Shown: positions 9,698 through 19,197, counted from the first letter of the stretch. The stretch: 64,000 nt of DNA from Flexithrix dorotheae DSM 6795 (GCF_000379765.1 NZ_KB903430.1:94807-158806); one strand, 5' to 3'. Translations and numbers: made by a program. Notes: a model not told the origin generated them from the sequence alone.

Positions 9698-12349
9698 ATG
9701 AAAATTAAAATTGTAAATTACTTTATGCTACATATTAGGTTTGGCGGGCATTTAAACCTTTTATTTCTCCTGTTTTGGTTTATGGTAAATTCTTCGTTTG
9801 GGCAGGAAAAACTATTGCAGGAAACCGTCATTATTGAAAAGGGTACTTATGACCAGATTGATATCATTAGACTGGTAGAACGGCAACTGGGTGTCAATTT
9901 TGCCTATTCACCCGCTTCTATTAATCCAGAAAAAACCTTTTCCTATGAAGAGGGAATCTTTCCCCTTTCTGAAATTCTCAATGATGTTTTTCCCGTATCG
10001 GAATATGTAATTGGCTACAAAAACCGGAAATTTTTAATAAAAGGAAAGTTTGAGGATGAGCAGAATGAAAGTTCAAAATTTACAATAAGTGGCCATGTTA
10101 CAGACAGTCTCACAGGAGAAACCCTAATTGGAGCCAATATTTACATCCCGGAAATTAAACAGGGAACTCGTTCCAATCCTTACGGTTTTTATTCAATTAC
10201 ACTCCCAGAAGGGGTATATCAGTTACTTATCTCATTTATTGGATATGAAAGACAAATTTTAAAAATCGATCTGCACCAAAATATCCAATTTGATTTCCCC
10301 CTCATTCCTAATGAACAAATGCTGCAGGAAATTGAAGTTACTACCGAAACTGAAGAAGAAAACCAAAATGTTGAAAACGCCCAAATGTCTATGCATTCCC
10401 TGGATCAGAAATTTATTGAAAGTATTCCCGCATTGGTTGGTGAAGGAGATGCGATTAAAGCGATTCAGCTTTTGCCAGGAATTCAATCCATGACAGAGGG
10501 ATCCTCTGGGCTAATTGTAAGAGGAGGAGGACGAGACCAGAATTTAATGCTCCTGGATGAAGCTCCTGTTTATAATCCAGCACATTTGTTCGGGTTTTAC
10601 TCTGTATTTAATCCTGATGCGCTCAAGGATTTGAAAATTTACAAAGGCGCTTTTCCGGCAAGTTATGGAGGAAGATTATCTTCAGTAATGGATGTGAGGA
10701 TGAAGGAAGGAAACAATCAAAGTTTTGGAGGATCCGGAGGTATTGGTTTGATTTCCAGTCGGTTGACTTTGGAAGGGCCTTTAAAAAAGGATAAGGGTTC
10801 ATTTATGCTGAGTGGCAGAAGAACTTATGCAGATGTATTTTTAAAACTGGACCCAAATGACGGTGGGAATGATGTTTATTTTTATGATTTAAATGCCAAG
10901 TTGAATTATAAGATTGATTCCAAAAATACAGTTTTCCTTTCCGGGTATTTTGGGAGAGATGTTCTCCGGTTTTTCAATCAGTACGAAGCGAATTGGGGAA
11001 ATGCTACCGGAACTTTACGGTGGAATCATATTTTCAATGACAGATTGTTTTCCAATTTCAGCCTGATTTACAGTGATTTTCATTATCAAATGCTTTATTT
11101 CTCAGAAGCCGAAACGGTAAATACTTTCAGTTGGAATTCAGGTATCCGGGATTTGAACGGAAAAGCTGATTTCACCTACTTTGTTAAACCCAACCTGACC
11201 ACAAAATTTGGGGCAAATGTTATACACCATCGTTTCGACCCTGGGAATAATCCGGAAACACCTGATCAGAATGTTCCCACTACCAATGCCCTTGAAAGTG
11301 CGTTTTACCTCGCCAATGAGCATCAGATTGGCGAAAAGCTGGCCTTGGAATATGGCATAAGATTTTCCATTTTTCAGAATATTGGAAACGCAAAAGTGTA
11401 CCAATTTGATGAAAATTATCAGGTAACGGATTCTGTTCAACATTCCGGAGGAGTTTACCAGACTTTTTCCGGTATAGAACCCCGGTTAAATATTCGCTAC
11501 CTGTTAAAAGATAATCAATCGTTGAAACTTTCCTATACCAGAAGTTTGCAATATTTACAAACCCTGACCAATGCCTCCCTCTCCTTTAGTGCTTTCGATA
11601 TTCATATCCCTGCTTCTCCCAACATTGAACCACTTATAGGAGATCAGGTTTCCCTGGGCTATTTCCGGAATTTAAAAGACAACCAATTTGAATTTTCCGT
11701 TGAAGCTTATTATAAAAATATGGCCAATGTAATTGACTATATTGACCATGCCAGTCTGGTACAAAACCCCTATCTGGAGGGTGAAATTCGGGCAGGAAAT
11801 GGAAAAAGTTATGGACTTGAATTTTTCCTAAAGAAAAACACTGGAAATTTAACCGGCTGGGTGGGTTATACTTTATCGAAAGCTTTCCTTAAAATTGAGG
11901 CTATAAATGAAGGGAAGCAATATAATGCGCCTTACGATCAACCATATAGTTTTAAGGCCGTAATTAATTACCAAAAATCTACGAGATGGCAGTTTTCTGG
12001 TAATTGGGTGTACAGTACTGGAAATGCTATTAATCTGCCAGTTGGCACCTATAATTATGAAGGGAAACAAGTACCCATCTACGGAGAAAGAAATCTAAAC
12101 CGGCTTCCCAATTACCATCGTCTGGATTTATCTGCTACTTTATTCGCAAAGAAAAATCAATTCAGGAAATTCCAGAGCAGTTGGACATTTGCCCTTTATA
12201 ATGCTTACGGGAGGATAAACCCCATAAGTGTAAACTTCCTACCCGAAATCAATAATGAGGGGAAGAAAATAGAACCTCAACACATTGTAGCCAGGAAAAC
12301 ATACCTGTTTAGCATTGTACCGGCCATTACCTACAACTTTAAATTTTAA
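9698..12349 (+). CDS. TonB-dependent outer-membrane receptor with STN signalling domain
   Basis: 883 residues. A signal peptide (to about residue 35, SSFGQ) is followed by a secretin/TonB short N-terminal (STN) domain at about 40-105, a carboxypeptidase-regulatory-like beta domain at about 125-210 (ISGHVTDSLTGETLIGANIYI), a plug at about 235-340 (GLIVRGGGRDQNLMLLDEAP) and a 22-strand barrel ending in aromatic NFKF. The STN domain links it to the FecR protein encoded just upstream. The ligand is not evident. The next gene encodes a DUF4249 lipoprotein, a common partner of receptors of this type. The protein is intact. Confidence 0.92.
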   Translation: MKIKIVNYFMLHIRFGGHLNLLFLLFWFMVNSSFGQEKLLQETVIIEKGTYDQIDIIRLVERQLGVNFAYSPASINPEKTFSYEEGIFPLSEILNDVFPVSEYVIGYKNRKFLIKGKFEDEQNESSKFTISGHVTDSLTGETLIGANIYIPEIKQGTRSNPYGFYSITLPEGVYQLLISFIGYERQILKIDLHQNIQFDFPLIPNEQMLQEIEVTTETEEENQNVENAQMSMHSLDQKFIESIPALVGEGDAIKAIQLLPGIQSMTEGSSGLIVRGGGRDQNLMLLDEAPVYNPAHLFGFYSVFNPDALKDLKIYKGAFPASYGGRLSSVMDVRMKEGNNQSFGGSGGIGLISSRLTLEGPLKKDKGSFMLSGRRTYADVFLKLDPNDGGNDVYFYDLNAKLNYKIDSKNTVFLSGYFGRDVLRFFNQYEANWGNATGTLRWNHIFNDRLFSNFSLIYSDFHYQMLYFSEAETVNTFSWNSGIRDLNGKADFTYFVKPNLTTKFGANVIHHRFDPGNNPETPDQNVPTTNALESAFYLANEHQIGEKLALEYGIRFSIFQNIGNAKVYQFDENYQVTDSVQHSGGVYQTFSGIEPRLNIRYLLKDNQSLKLSYTRSLQYLQTLTNASLSFSAFDIHIPASPNIEPLIGDQVSLGYFRNLKDNQFEFSVEAYYKNMANVIDYIDHASLVQNPYLEGEIRAGNGKSYGLEFFLKKNTGNLTGWVGYTLSKAFLKIEAINEGKQYNAPYDQPYSFKAVINYQKSTRWQFSGNWVYSTGNAINLPVGTYNYEGKQVPIYGERNLNRLPNYHRLDLSATLFAKKNQFRKFQSSWTFALYNAYGRINPISVNFLPEINNEGKKIEPQHIVARKTYLFSIVPAITYNFKF

Positions 12350-12360
12350 GCCAAATCATC

Positions 12361-13218
12361 ATGAAAAATACAATCAGCTTTCTTATCCTTATAGCATGTT
12401 CGGTTTACCTGACTTCTTGTGTTGATCAAATTCCTGTAGAAGAATTTGCTGTTCCGCATCAGGCCAAAATTGCGGTAGAAGGGCTCATCACTTCCGAACA
12501 AAAAGCGCATACCGTAAAATTGCATTATTCTACTGATTACGGAAAAGTTAATCAGCCCCCTGAACCAGTAGAAAAAGCCCTGGTTACTATTTCTGATGGC
12601 CAAAATAACTTTGAATTGGATGAAGTTTCACCTGGGATTTATCAAACAGATAGTCTTGTTAAAGGAGGGGTTGGGGTAAAATATTATCTTAAAATAGAAT
12701 GGAATGGGGAAGTTTATGAAGCTGAGGACGAAATGCAGCCGATAAACTCACATGAGCAACTCACTTTTGTGGAAGAGGCAGGGCGAATGGAATTTCCCTA
12801 CCGACCACACCTTTTCGGGTTCGATTTACCCAATAAATACGATGTGACATTTTTTGTTCCTGATTCCATTGTGGATGCCAACCCGGACTTACCCGATTGG
12901 ATTTTACAGAAAAAATGGACTACAAAAACATTTCATACACATCCTTTAATGGAGCCAAATGGTATCTTCGAATTTGTGGCCACTGATCATCTTATTTTCA
13001 ACAATCCTAATTATTGGGTGAAACAAAAGAAATATTCAATTTCTCCTGAATATTATAATTTTCTGAGGGCCATGTTTTCCGAAACTGATTGGAGGGGCAG
13101 TCTGTTGGATACTACTCCTGGAAATGTACCTACAAATTTAAGCAATGGAGCAGTTGGTTTTTTTGCAGCCTGTGCGGTAGATTCCTTACTTTATCCATAT
13201 CCAACTGTAGAAAAATAG
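12361..13218 (+). CDS. DUF4249-type lipoprotein, partner of the TonB receptor
   Basis: 285 residues. The N-terminus is a lipoprotein signal with lipobox YLTSC (Cys20). The body matches the DUF4249 pattern: an Ig-like beta domain at about 30-130 (KIAVEGLITSE, VEKALVTISDG, YYLKIEWNGEVYEAEDEM) and a C-terminal region ending in a GAVGFFAAC strand. Genes of this family usually sit directly after TonB receptors, as here (11-base spacing), and are thought to be outer-membrane accessory lipoproteins. Their exact job is not established. It is probably the last member of the sigma-FecR-receptor operon. Confidence 0.85.
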   Translation: MKNTISFLILIACSVYLTSCVDQIPVEEFAVPHQAKIAVEGLITSEQKAHTVKLHYSTDYGKVNQPPEPVEKALVTISDGQNNFELDEVSPGIYQTDSLVKGGVGVKYYLKIEWNGEVYEAEDEMQPINSHEQLTFVEEAGRMEFPYRPHLFGFDLPNKYDVTFFVPDSIVDANPDLPDWILQKKWTTKTFHTHPLMEPNGIFEFVATDHLIFNNPNYWVKQKKYSISPEYYNFLRAMFSETDWRGSLLDTTPGNVPTNLSNGAVGFFAACAVDSLLYPYPTVEK

Positions 13219-13265
13219 GATTATAAAATAAAAATTGGTAATTTTTTAAAAAAAGATGTCATTTC

Positions 13266-14006
13266 ATGAATTTTACCATTTTTATTTCTTTACTTTTTCT
13301 TAGCCCTGCCATTTTATTTGGACAAGACCAATTCAATGTTGAAAATAAAAAATGGATTAGCGCCTTAAAAAATGAAGACAAGGGAGAATTGTCTTCTATC
13401 TATTTCGATAAAGCAGCTCTATTTCTTGACTATCAACTCATTCAGGAAAAAAATAATATTGCAGAAGAATTAAAAAGAAATCTTTCTCAAATAACCAGTT
13501 TTCATTCAAAGGGTATCATCCCACTGGATTCCAATCACATTTTCCAAATGGGATATTATCTTGAAAATGAAATAACTAAATATGCCTTTGTTACTGCCTG
13601 GACCAAAAAAAATGGCGCTTTCCTTAAAGAATTTGAAACCATTTTTTCCAATACAATAACATCAGATAAACAAAACCCAAACCTTGATAAAGCCAGGGAA
13701 AAGTGGATAACCCTTGCAAATACCAACCAACCAGAAAAACTGCTAAAAGGAAGTTATACAAAAGATGCTTATTATTTTCACAGGGAAACACTTTCTCAAG
13801 GGCATAAGGAAATAAGTGAGCGCTATAACTATATGTCCAGACCAGGATACCGCATAACCCTTACAGCAGATGAAATCATTTGGGTTCAACCAAATCTGGC
13901 AATGGAAGTTGGAGAATACAAAACCAATGGGTCAGGCAAATATGTGCTGATTTGGCAAAAACAAAAAAACAAGGAGTGGAAAGCCCTGCTGGATTTTAAT
14001 TTTTAA
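13266..14006 (+). CDS. Secreted protein with two tandem NTF2-like (DUF4440-type) domains
   Basis: 246 residues with a signal peptide ending near FGQ (residue 20). Two halves of about 110 residues resemble each other. Each begins with a helix containing KKWISAL or REKWITLA, followed by an Asp/Tyr-rich segment (FDKAALFLDYQLIQEK; YTKDAYYFHRETLSQGHKEI) and a strand-rich end. This is the SnoaL/DUF4440 cone fold. Such domains bind small molecules or act as simple isomerases; no catalytic set can be assigned. The gene is 47 bases from the DUF4249 gene and may belong to the same transcript. Confidence 0.6.
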   Translation: MNFTIFISLLFLSPAILFGQDQFNVENKKWISALKNEDKGELSSIYFDKAALFLDYQLIQEKNNIAEELKRNLSQITSFHSKGIIPLDSNHIFQMGYYLENEITKYAFVTAWTKKNGAFLKEFETIFSNTITSDKQNPNLDKAREKWITLANTNQPEKLLKGSYTKDAYYFHRETLSQGHKEISERYNYMSRPGYRITLTADEIIWVQPNLAMEVGEYKTNGSGKYVLIWQKQKNKEWKALLDFNF

Positions 14007-14026
14007 TAAATAACCTGACAACACTA

Positions 14027-14827
14027 ATGATAAAATTTCATAAGGTATCTGAGGATTCCCAAATTCAGGAATTTGCAAAGTCCTTTTACCATTCGCTCAC
14101 CTTTCCGCTCGATGGGATGTGGGAAGCCTTTTTTTCCTATTCTGAGAAACATTTTATTTTTTACGGGAATAGCAAAGCAGGATTCTTAATGTTAAACAGT
14201 GATAACCAGTTAATTAATTTTTACCTTCTCCCCGAATTTGCAGTTCATTCGGAACAAATACTTAAAAGGGCTTTATTTATTTTTAATATCCAATATGGAT
14301 TGGCAGGAACCAATAATCCCTTATTTTTATCTGCATGCCTGGACTACCTTCAGGATATTCGTACCCATACTTTTCTTTTCAAAAACCTGGAAACTTCCAA
14401 GGAACCTTTAGCGCCCGTTCCCAACACTCAAACCAGAAACATAACCCTTTCCAGACTGGACCTGATTACAAGTTTCTGTAAAATGAATACCGGAGCACCA
14501 GAAGAATGGCTTTATGGTTACCTGAAGAACCTTGTAGAAAGGAAAGAATTATTCTGTATTGAAAGAAACGGAATTCCCCTGGCTACATTTGAGGTGAGAA
14601 AAAGTGATTCACAACCCGGAATTGCCGATTTGGGGATGATTGTAGACAAACAACAAAGAGGAAAGGGCCTGGGAACTTTTGCTCTAAAAAATGCAAAGAA
14701 AGTGGCACTGGAAAATGGGTTAACCCCGATTTGTTCTTGTGAGGCCGAAAATATTGCCTCCCGAAAAGCCATTGAAAAGGCTGGTTTTTTTAACGTCCAC
14801 AGGATTCTTCAATTCAGGTATGTTTAA
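14027..14827 (+). CDS. GNAT-family N-acetyltransferase
   Basis: 266 residues, cytoplasmic. The C-terminal half holds a GNAT core with the acetyl-CoA pyrophosphate loop QQRGKGLG at about 206-213 and the closing ENIASRKAIEKAGF motif at about 240-254, typical of FR47-like members. The N-terminal ~130 residues are an extra domain, so the protein is longer than a minimal GNAT. It lies 20 bases after the NTF2-like gene. The substrate is unknown. Confidence 0.8.
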   Translation: MIKFHKVSEDSQIQEFAKSFYHSLTFPLDGMWEAFFSYSEKHFIFYGNSKAGFLMLNSDNQLINFYLLPEFAVHSEQILKRALFIFNIQYGLAGTNNPLFLSACLDYLQDIRTHTFLFKNLETSKEPLAPVPNTQTRNITLSRLDLITSFCKMNTGAPEEWLYGYLKNLVERKELFCIERNGIPLATFEVRKSDSQPGIADLGMIVDKQQRGKGLGTFALKNAKKVALENGLTPICSCEAENIASRKAIEKAGFFNVHRILQFRYV

Positions 14828-14884
14828 TCCTGGTTACACCAAATTATTTTTAATCGAATCTCATTTCTCTAAAATTTAAAATCT

Positions 14885-14892
14885 TAACTTTG
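14885..14892 (+). promoter_or_regulatory. Possible Bacteroidota -7 box (TAACTTTG)
   Basis: The octamer TAACTTTG matches the known Bacteroidota -7 consensus TAnnTTTG exactly. It lies about 165 bases before the gene at 15059. A clear -33 TTG element at the usual distance is missing, so the call rests on one box only. Confidence 0.3.
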
Positions 14893-15058
14893 ATCAGGAT
14901 TGATCTGATTAAAGTTTAGCTTTTTCTAAACTTTATTTCAGTTTTCAATCTTATATAAATAAGGGATAAAATAAGTAAGCGTTATAAATTTAATCTATAC
15001 TTGTTCTTCTCCCAAAAGGGAAATAAACACAGTTTACTAGCAAAACCATCTAACTAAA

Positions 15059-15655
15059 ATGGCATTTTTTGACAGAATTTTTAAACGGTTATTTTCTGAA
15101 AGTATCATTCTACCAGATCAGGAACCAATTATTACCGAAGCCCTAAAAAGAAGGGCAAAGGAATTGAGCAATTACTTTTATTGGCTCAATAATGCGCTTT
15201 ACAAGTCATTACTTTCCAGAATCCAGACGGCCTATTGGGAAAAACAAAGGAACAGGTTAAGTGATTTACAAATTCATCTTTTCAATACCCGATATGCTAA
15301 TGGACTGGCCATCACTTATCACCCTTCAATTTCTCCTGAGGAGTTCCAGCATTTTTTCGATTTGCTAAAAGACAGGGCTTTAAATATTGGATACAACCTA
15401 AGCATATCCGACAGGAAAATTTTTGACAGAAAGAAATATGTAGAAGTGATTGAAAAGTATTACCTGAAGCCACCTCTATCCATACCCAAAGCCGGAGAGA
15501 TCAAAGACCAGATGTACGGAAATATTCTCATAGAGCAGGTGCTTATCGATAGCAATCCCAGCTACATCAAGTTAATGGCAAATATATACTCCGACAGGTT
15601 GTACACTAAGGCAAAAAATTTTGATAAATTGATCAAGGAACTGTTTAGTATTTGA
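15059..15655 (+). CDS. Uncharacterised 198-residue cytoplasmic protein
   Basis: No signal peptide or membrane segment. The protein is mainly helical and rich in Tyr, Lys and Arg (LSNYFYWLNNALYKSLLSRI; YWEKQRNRLSDLQ), with a beta stretch around ANGLAITYHPSISPEEFQHFF. I recognise no family. It is a single-gene unit: a possible promoter lies upstream and a strong terminator hairpin follows at 15677-15706. The coding character is good and the ATG start is unambiguous. Confidence 0.55.
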   Translation: MAFFDRIFKRLFSESIILPDQEPIITEALKRRAKELSNYFYWLNNALYKSLLSRIQTAYWEKQRNRLSDLQIHLFNTRYANGLAITYHPSISPEEFQHFFDLLKDRALNIGYNLSISDRKIFDRKKYVEVIEKYYLKPPLSIPKAGEIKDQMYGNILIEQVLIDSNPSYIKLMANIYSDRLYTKAKNFDKLIKELFSI

Positions 15656-15676
15656 ATTTTAAGAGCATTGAAAACC

Positions 15677-15706
15677 GGGCTTATTTCCTATGAATAAGCC
15701 CTTTTT
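15677..15706. terminator. Terminator hairpin between convergent genes
   Basis: The perfect arms gggcttatt and aataagccc enclose a 7-base loop and are followed by five T on the plus strand and a T-rich stretch on the minus strand. It lies between the convergent genes ending at 15655 and 15715 and probably serves both. Confidence 0.8.
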
Positions 15707-15714
15707 GAGTAAAA

Positions 15715-16344
15715 TCATGCTCCCTGGTTGTATTCTTCAACAAGGTCGTAAATCCCCACAAAGCCACTTTCTCTGGTTAAAATCTGATCAATCTGTTCAG
15801 TCCAATAAGGATCTTGGTCAAAAAACTGCTTAAGTTCATCCTTCACTTTTTCCAATCTGTTTCTTTTTAACCTTCTGTTAATAGGAATGGCAATTTTTTT
15901 ATCACCCATAAAAAGTACCATGTTTTTATTCAGTTCAATCGATCCAGTAATATAATTCGATTCTTGTACGTAAACCATAAATGCTTCTATCTTCCCTAAG
16001 GTTACCATTTTCCCAAAACCACATGAAAGAACTTTTTTAAAACCTAAGAAATTAATAATCGGAATTTCTTTCAAACTATGGAACTCATCTTTTCCGATAA
16101 TAAAACCAAGGATTTCCTCTGATTTTAATTTTAAAGCATAATCATTGTGTTCCTTTCTAAAATTTAATTTTCCATTATACAAAGGATAAATATAAACTAA
16201 TCCTTCATGGAATTCTCCATCTAAATCTATATAACCACCCGGGCAGTCTCTTTTTCCATATTCTTCAATGGGTACCCTGGATTGGGATAGTGCCGGAATA
16301 ATGCATAAAAATGTAATTGTAACTGATAGTAATAACCTAATCAT
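15715..16344 (-). CDS. Uncharacterised secreted protein
   Basis: 209 residues from the chosen start. The open frame extends 16 codons further, but ATG at 16344 places a clean signal peptide (MIRLLLSVTITFLCIIPALSQ) at the N-terminus, so I take it as the start. The mature part contains a beta-rich domain (GFHEGL-type strands, GYIDLDGEFHEGLVYIYP) and a helical charged C-terminus (KRNRLEKVKDELKQFF). No family is recognised. It would be periplasmic or outer-membrane associated. Confidence 0.5.
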   Translation of the reverse strand: MIRLLLSVTITFLCIIPALSQSRVPIEEYGKRDCPGGYIDLDGEFHEGLVYIYPLYNGKLNFRKEHNDYALKLKSEEILGFIIGKDEFHSLKEIPIINFLGFKKVLSCGFGKMVTLGKIEAFMVYVQESNYITGSIELNKNMVLFMGDKKIAIPINRRLKRNRLEKVKDELKQFFDQDPYWTEQIDQILTRESGFVGIYDLVEEYNQGA

Positions 16345-16522
16345 AAAGTTTGTTGAAAGTTCTAAAATCGGATATGCGCAGGCATAATGCATATATAATG
16401 ATTTGGGAAATGGTTTTATTTTTATTTTTTGATTTTTCTATTCAAAAATTCCTATTAATTTCATCGGGAGAACAAAAATTTTCCTCTTTTTTCTTTTTTT
16501 GACTTTAAACTCTACCCCCTTA

Positions 16523-17695
16523 ATGAAAACACCCTTGAAAAAACTGGTATGCTATGGAAGCCTGTTTTGTCTGTTCATTTTATTATTAAATTCCTGCTCA
16601 TTAGTAAAAATTGAAAGTGAACAAAAACCACTTTCACAGAAGGAACTGAATACCAGACTAATGACTCAGTACTTTATTGCTGAGGCTTCAGATAGAATTG
16701 AAATTGCAGCGGATTCTATCATGTTGATTAACACAGATCCTGAGGTACAAAAAAATGCCTTAAAATGGAAAATTTATGCACAATCCAGTTTTCGAAAAAC
16801 CGGATTCCAGACTTCTCCTAAACTTGCTTTGCTCGATACCTGGACATTTATGAGGGAAATTCAGGAATATTTTCAGAATGAGGAACACCCTCCGCTATTT
16901 GGAGACCATCAGGAATATGCATTACAAGCCGCCAGTAAAAATGCCGAAGAGATAGAGGAAATTGCCAGAAAACTAATGAGTGACAAAGAATTTGAAAGCC
17001 ATTCTACTTTTGTGAATAACTTTGTAAAAGAACATCAACTGACACCCGAAAACCTGGCGCATACTTCTGTGAGGGAAAAATATCTGCAATTTCTGGAAAT
17101 TCCAGATAGTGTGGCAGTGAATACAGTGGGAACCCTTTCGGAAGTGGTAGCCGACCTGAGTAACCGAATTGATTATACTTCATCCAGTGCTCCCAAGCAA
17201 TTGAAATGGAATACAGAATTGATGCTAAAAGAAAAGGGAATAGATTCTGTGGAAGTTAAAAAATATGTAGATGACCTGAATCGAAAATTTGATCGCTTAA
17301 TATTCATTGCGGAATCCAGTCCTGAAATGCTGGATGAAGCAATCAAAGAATTCAGGGACCAAATGCAACCACTATTCTATGGATTAAATTCGGAAATCGC
17401 CAATTCAATGATAAAACTGGCTCAGGAACGGAAACAAATGGATACCATCATTGTAAGAGAAAGAATAGCCATTGACAGTATGATTTTAAGAGAAAGAAAG
17501 GCTATAGTAAAAGATGCCAGCGCCCTGACGGTACAAGTAGTAAACGATACCATGGAACATTTGAAAGGCTTAATAACCAGTGTTTTGTTTTATGTGGTTC
17601 TTTTCTTTGCCGTAATTCTGGGTATCCCATTTTCTTTGGGATTTTTTACGGGAAAGTTGTTACAAAAACATAAATTGAAAAAAACTGAATCGTAA
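16523..17695 (+). CDS. Uncharacterised lipoprotein with C-terminal membrane helix
   Basis: 390 residues from ATG 16523. The open frame reaches back to a TTG at 16499, but the ATG gives a proper lipoprotein signal with lipobox LLNSC. The middle is long helical, charged sequence with possible coiled coil (about 270-340: ERKQMDTIIVRERIAIDSM). A transmembrane helix lies near the C-terminus (VLFYVVLFFAVILGIPFSLGFF) followed by a basic cytoplasmic tail. The topology (lipid anchor plus inner-membrane helix, large periplasmic helical part) suggests a structural or signalling role; I recognise no family. Confidence 0.55.
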   Translation: MKTPLKKLVCYGSLFCLFILLLNSCSLVKIESEQKPLSQKELNTRLMTQYFIAEASDRIEIAADSIMLINTDPEVQKNALKWKIYAQSSFRKTGFQTSPKLALLDTWTFMREIQEYFQNEEHPPLFGDHQEYALQAASKNAEEIEEIARKLMSDKEFESHSTFVNNFVKEHQLTPENLAHTSVREKYLQFLEIPDSVAVNTVGTLSEVVADLSNRIDYTSSSAPKQLKWNTELMLKEKGIDSVEVKKYVDDLNRKFDRLIFIAESSPEMLDEAIKEFRDQMQPLFYGLNSEIANSMIKLAQERKQMDTIIVRERIAIDSMILRERKAIVKDASALTVQVVNDTMEHLKGLITSVLFYVVLFFAVILGIPFSLGFFTGKLLQKHKLKKTES

Positions 17696-17757
17696 GAAGA
17701 TTCCCATATGGCTAAATAATGAATGCCAATGGGGGTCCAAGTGCTAACTAAATCGAA

Positions 17758-18666
17758 ATGAAAAATTCAAAAAGAAAGTTCATCAAATCACTGGCCTTGT
17801 TGCCTGTTATTCCCTATTCCACGAATATTGGAAACAAAACAAAACCAGGCAAATTTTCCCACCTTTTTAAGCTTAGCTTAAATCTTTATTCCTTCAACAA
17901 ACCCTTAAGGGATGGAACTATTGATTTATTTGATGTACTGGATTTTTGTGCCCAACATAATTTTGAAGGGATTGACCCTACAGGCTACTATTTCCCCAAT
18001 TATCCTGACGTTCCTTCTGATGATTTCATTTATCAGTTCAAGCGAAAAGCCTTTCTTTTAGGACTGGACATTACCGGAACCGGGGTACGAAACGATTTTG
18101 TAAGTCCCGATCCGGAAAAAAGAAAGGCAGATATTGAATTGATAAAAAAATGGATTGAGGTTTCTGCAAAAATGGGCTGTCCTCATGTTAGAATATTCCC
18201 TGGTCATCAAACTTATGAAGGTTATTCCAGAGAACAGGTTTTTGAATGGATGGCTCAGGACATTAAAACCTGCTGCCAGTTTGCCGGACAGTTTGGGGTG
18301 ATGGTTACCATCCAAAACCACAATGGTTTTCTGAAAACTGCTGATGATGTTGATCAACTTTTTGGAATGATTGATTCTCCATGGTTGGGGCAAAATCTTG
18401 ATATTGGGAGTTACAGGCAAAAAGATCCTTATTTGGAAGTAGCGCAAAACATTAAGCACGCAGTTACCTGGCAGATAAAGGAAAACGTCTGGATAGATGG
18501 AAAAGAAACCCCCACGGATTTTGTGAAATTATTCAGGATCATCAAAAAAGCCGGATACCGTGGTTACTTACCACTGGAAACCCTCGGGGAAGGCGATCCC
18601 TTTCAAAAAATTGAAAAACTGCTAGTGAAAGTGAGGGCTGCATTGGATGAGGTTGAGAGAGAATAA
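17758..18666 (+). CDS. Exported sugar phosphate isomerase/epimerase-like TIM-barrel protein
   Basis: 302 residues with a Tat-like N-terminal signal (KRKFIKSLALLPVIP). The remainder is a xylose-isomerase-like TIM barrel (AP endonuclease 2 family): LNLYSFNKPLRDG, FEGIDPTGYYFPN, HVRIFPGH, VTIQNHNGF, GQNLDIGSY, WQIKENVWIDGK and GYLPLETLGEGDPF give the barrel strands and the usual metal-site Glu, Asp and His positions. Family members rearrange or epimerise free sugars and inositols. The substrate is not clear. Location in the periplasm is inferred from the signal. Confidence 0.8.
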   Translation: MKNSKRKFIKSLALLPVIPYSTNIGNKTKPGKFSHLFKLSLNLYSFNKPLRDGTIDLFDVLDFCAQHNFEGIDPTGYYFPNYPDVPSDDFIYQFKRKAFLLGLDITGTGVRNDFVSPDPEKRKADIELIKKWIEVSAKMGCPHVRIFPGHQTYEGYSREQVFEWMAQDIKTCCQFAGQFGVMVTIQNHNGFLKTADDVDQLFGMIDSPWLGQNLDIGSYRQKDPYLEVAQNIKHAVTWQIKENVWIDGKETPTDFVKLFRIIKKAGYRGYLPLETLGEGDPFQKIEKLLVKVRAALDEVERE

Positions 18667-18693
18667 AACAAAATTATTATTGAGCTTAAGTAT

Positions 18694-18717
18694 GCATGAC
18701 GCGTATGCTAAAATGCA
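18694..18717. repeat. Degenerate GACGC intergenic repeat, copy 1
   Basis: A 24-base segment (gcatgacgcgtatgctaaaa followed by tgca) matches the segment at 19370-19393 at all but three positions. It belongs to a set of four short elements in the spacers around 18.7-19.4 kb that share a GACGC-type core and an adjoining TGC/CTA/AAA flank. Confidence 0.6.
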
Positions 18718-18753
18718 TACACCTGCTCGAAAAAAATCCTTTTTTTTATAATT

Positions 18754-18766
18754 CAGCGAGACGCTG
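18754..18766. repeat. Degenerate GACGC intergenic repeat, copy 2
   Basis: cagcgagacgctg is a perfect palindrome with a 3-base centre. It shares the GAGACGC core with the other copies nearby. Confidence 0.5.
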
Positions 18767-18782
18767 AACACATTTTAAAGTA

Positions 18783-18796
18783 CAAGTGGACACTTG
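18783..18796. repeat. Degenerate GACGC intergenic repeat, copy 3
   Basis: caagtggacacttg has 5-base inverted arms around ggac and is followed by cgctagta. It is the most diverged of the four copies and abuts the stop of the membrane-protein gene. Confidence 0.4.
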
Positions 18797-18798
18797 CG

Positions 18799-19197
18799 CT
18801 AGTATGCTGCTTGGGTTATTAACTTAAAAACAGAATAGCCAAATACAGCTACCCCACCTAATAATAATAGAATAAAATGAATATTTTGTCTTAAATCTAA
18901 TAGAATAATTCCCTGGTCTGATTCTTCTGAAATTATTAATTTTACAGACTCCCCCTCTTCCCAAAAATATTTTAAATTCCCTATGTTTATTTCCTTTGGA
19001 ATAATTTTCCCCTTATCTTCAAATTCAATTTTCATATGGCAAATCCAATCCCCATCTTCACTATCATCTCTAAATCCTACTATTTTACCAATTTTTACTT
19101 CTTCCTCTTTAGGATTATATATTTTATATAAGGTCAAGGTTTGATGATATACACACAGGAAGGAAAAAATCAAAAACGACAAGTAAATTAAAGTCAT
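18799..19197 (-). CDS. Small membrane protein, DUF3592-like topology
   Basis: 132 residues from ATG 19197; an upstream in-frame GTG at 19224 would only add nine polar residues before the first membrane helix. One transmembrane helix lies near each end (LIYLSFLIFSFLCVYH and FILLLLGGVAVFGYSVF). Between them is a beta-rich soluble segment (KIGKIVGFRDDSEDGDW; KIEFEDKGKIIPKEINIGNL; GESVKLIISEESDQGIILLD). That order of two helices flanking a small beta domain is typical of DUF3592 proteins, whose function is unknown. The family call is tentative. Confidence 0.5.
   Translation of the reverse strand: MTLIYLSFLIFSFLCVYHQTLTLYKIYNPKEEEVKIGKIVGFRDDSEDGDWICHMKIEFEDKGKIIPKEINIGNLKYFWEEGESVKLIISEESDQGIILLDLRQNIHFILLLLGGVAVFGYSVFKLITQAAY

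Noticed and set aside
18058..18459. 133-codon minus-strand frame inside the TIM-barrel gene
   Set aside because: Shadow frame; the plus strand encodes a recognisable isomerase-like protein over its full length.
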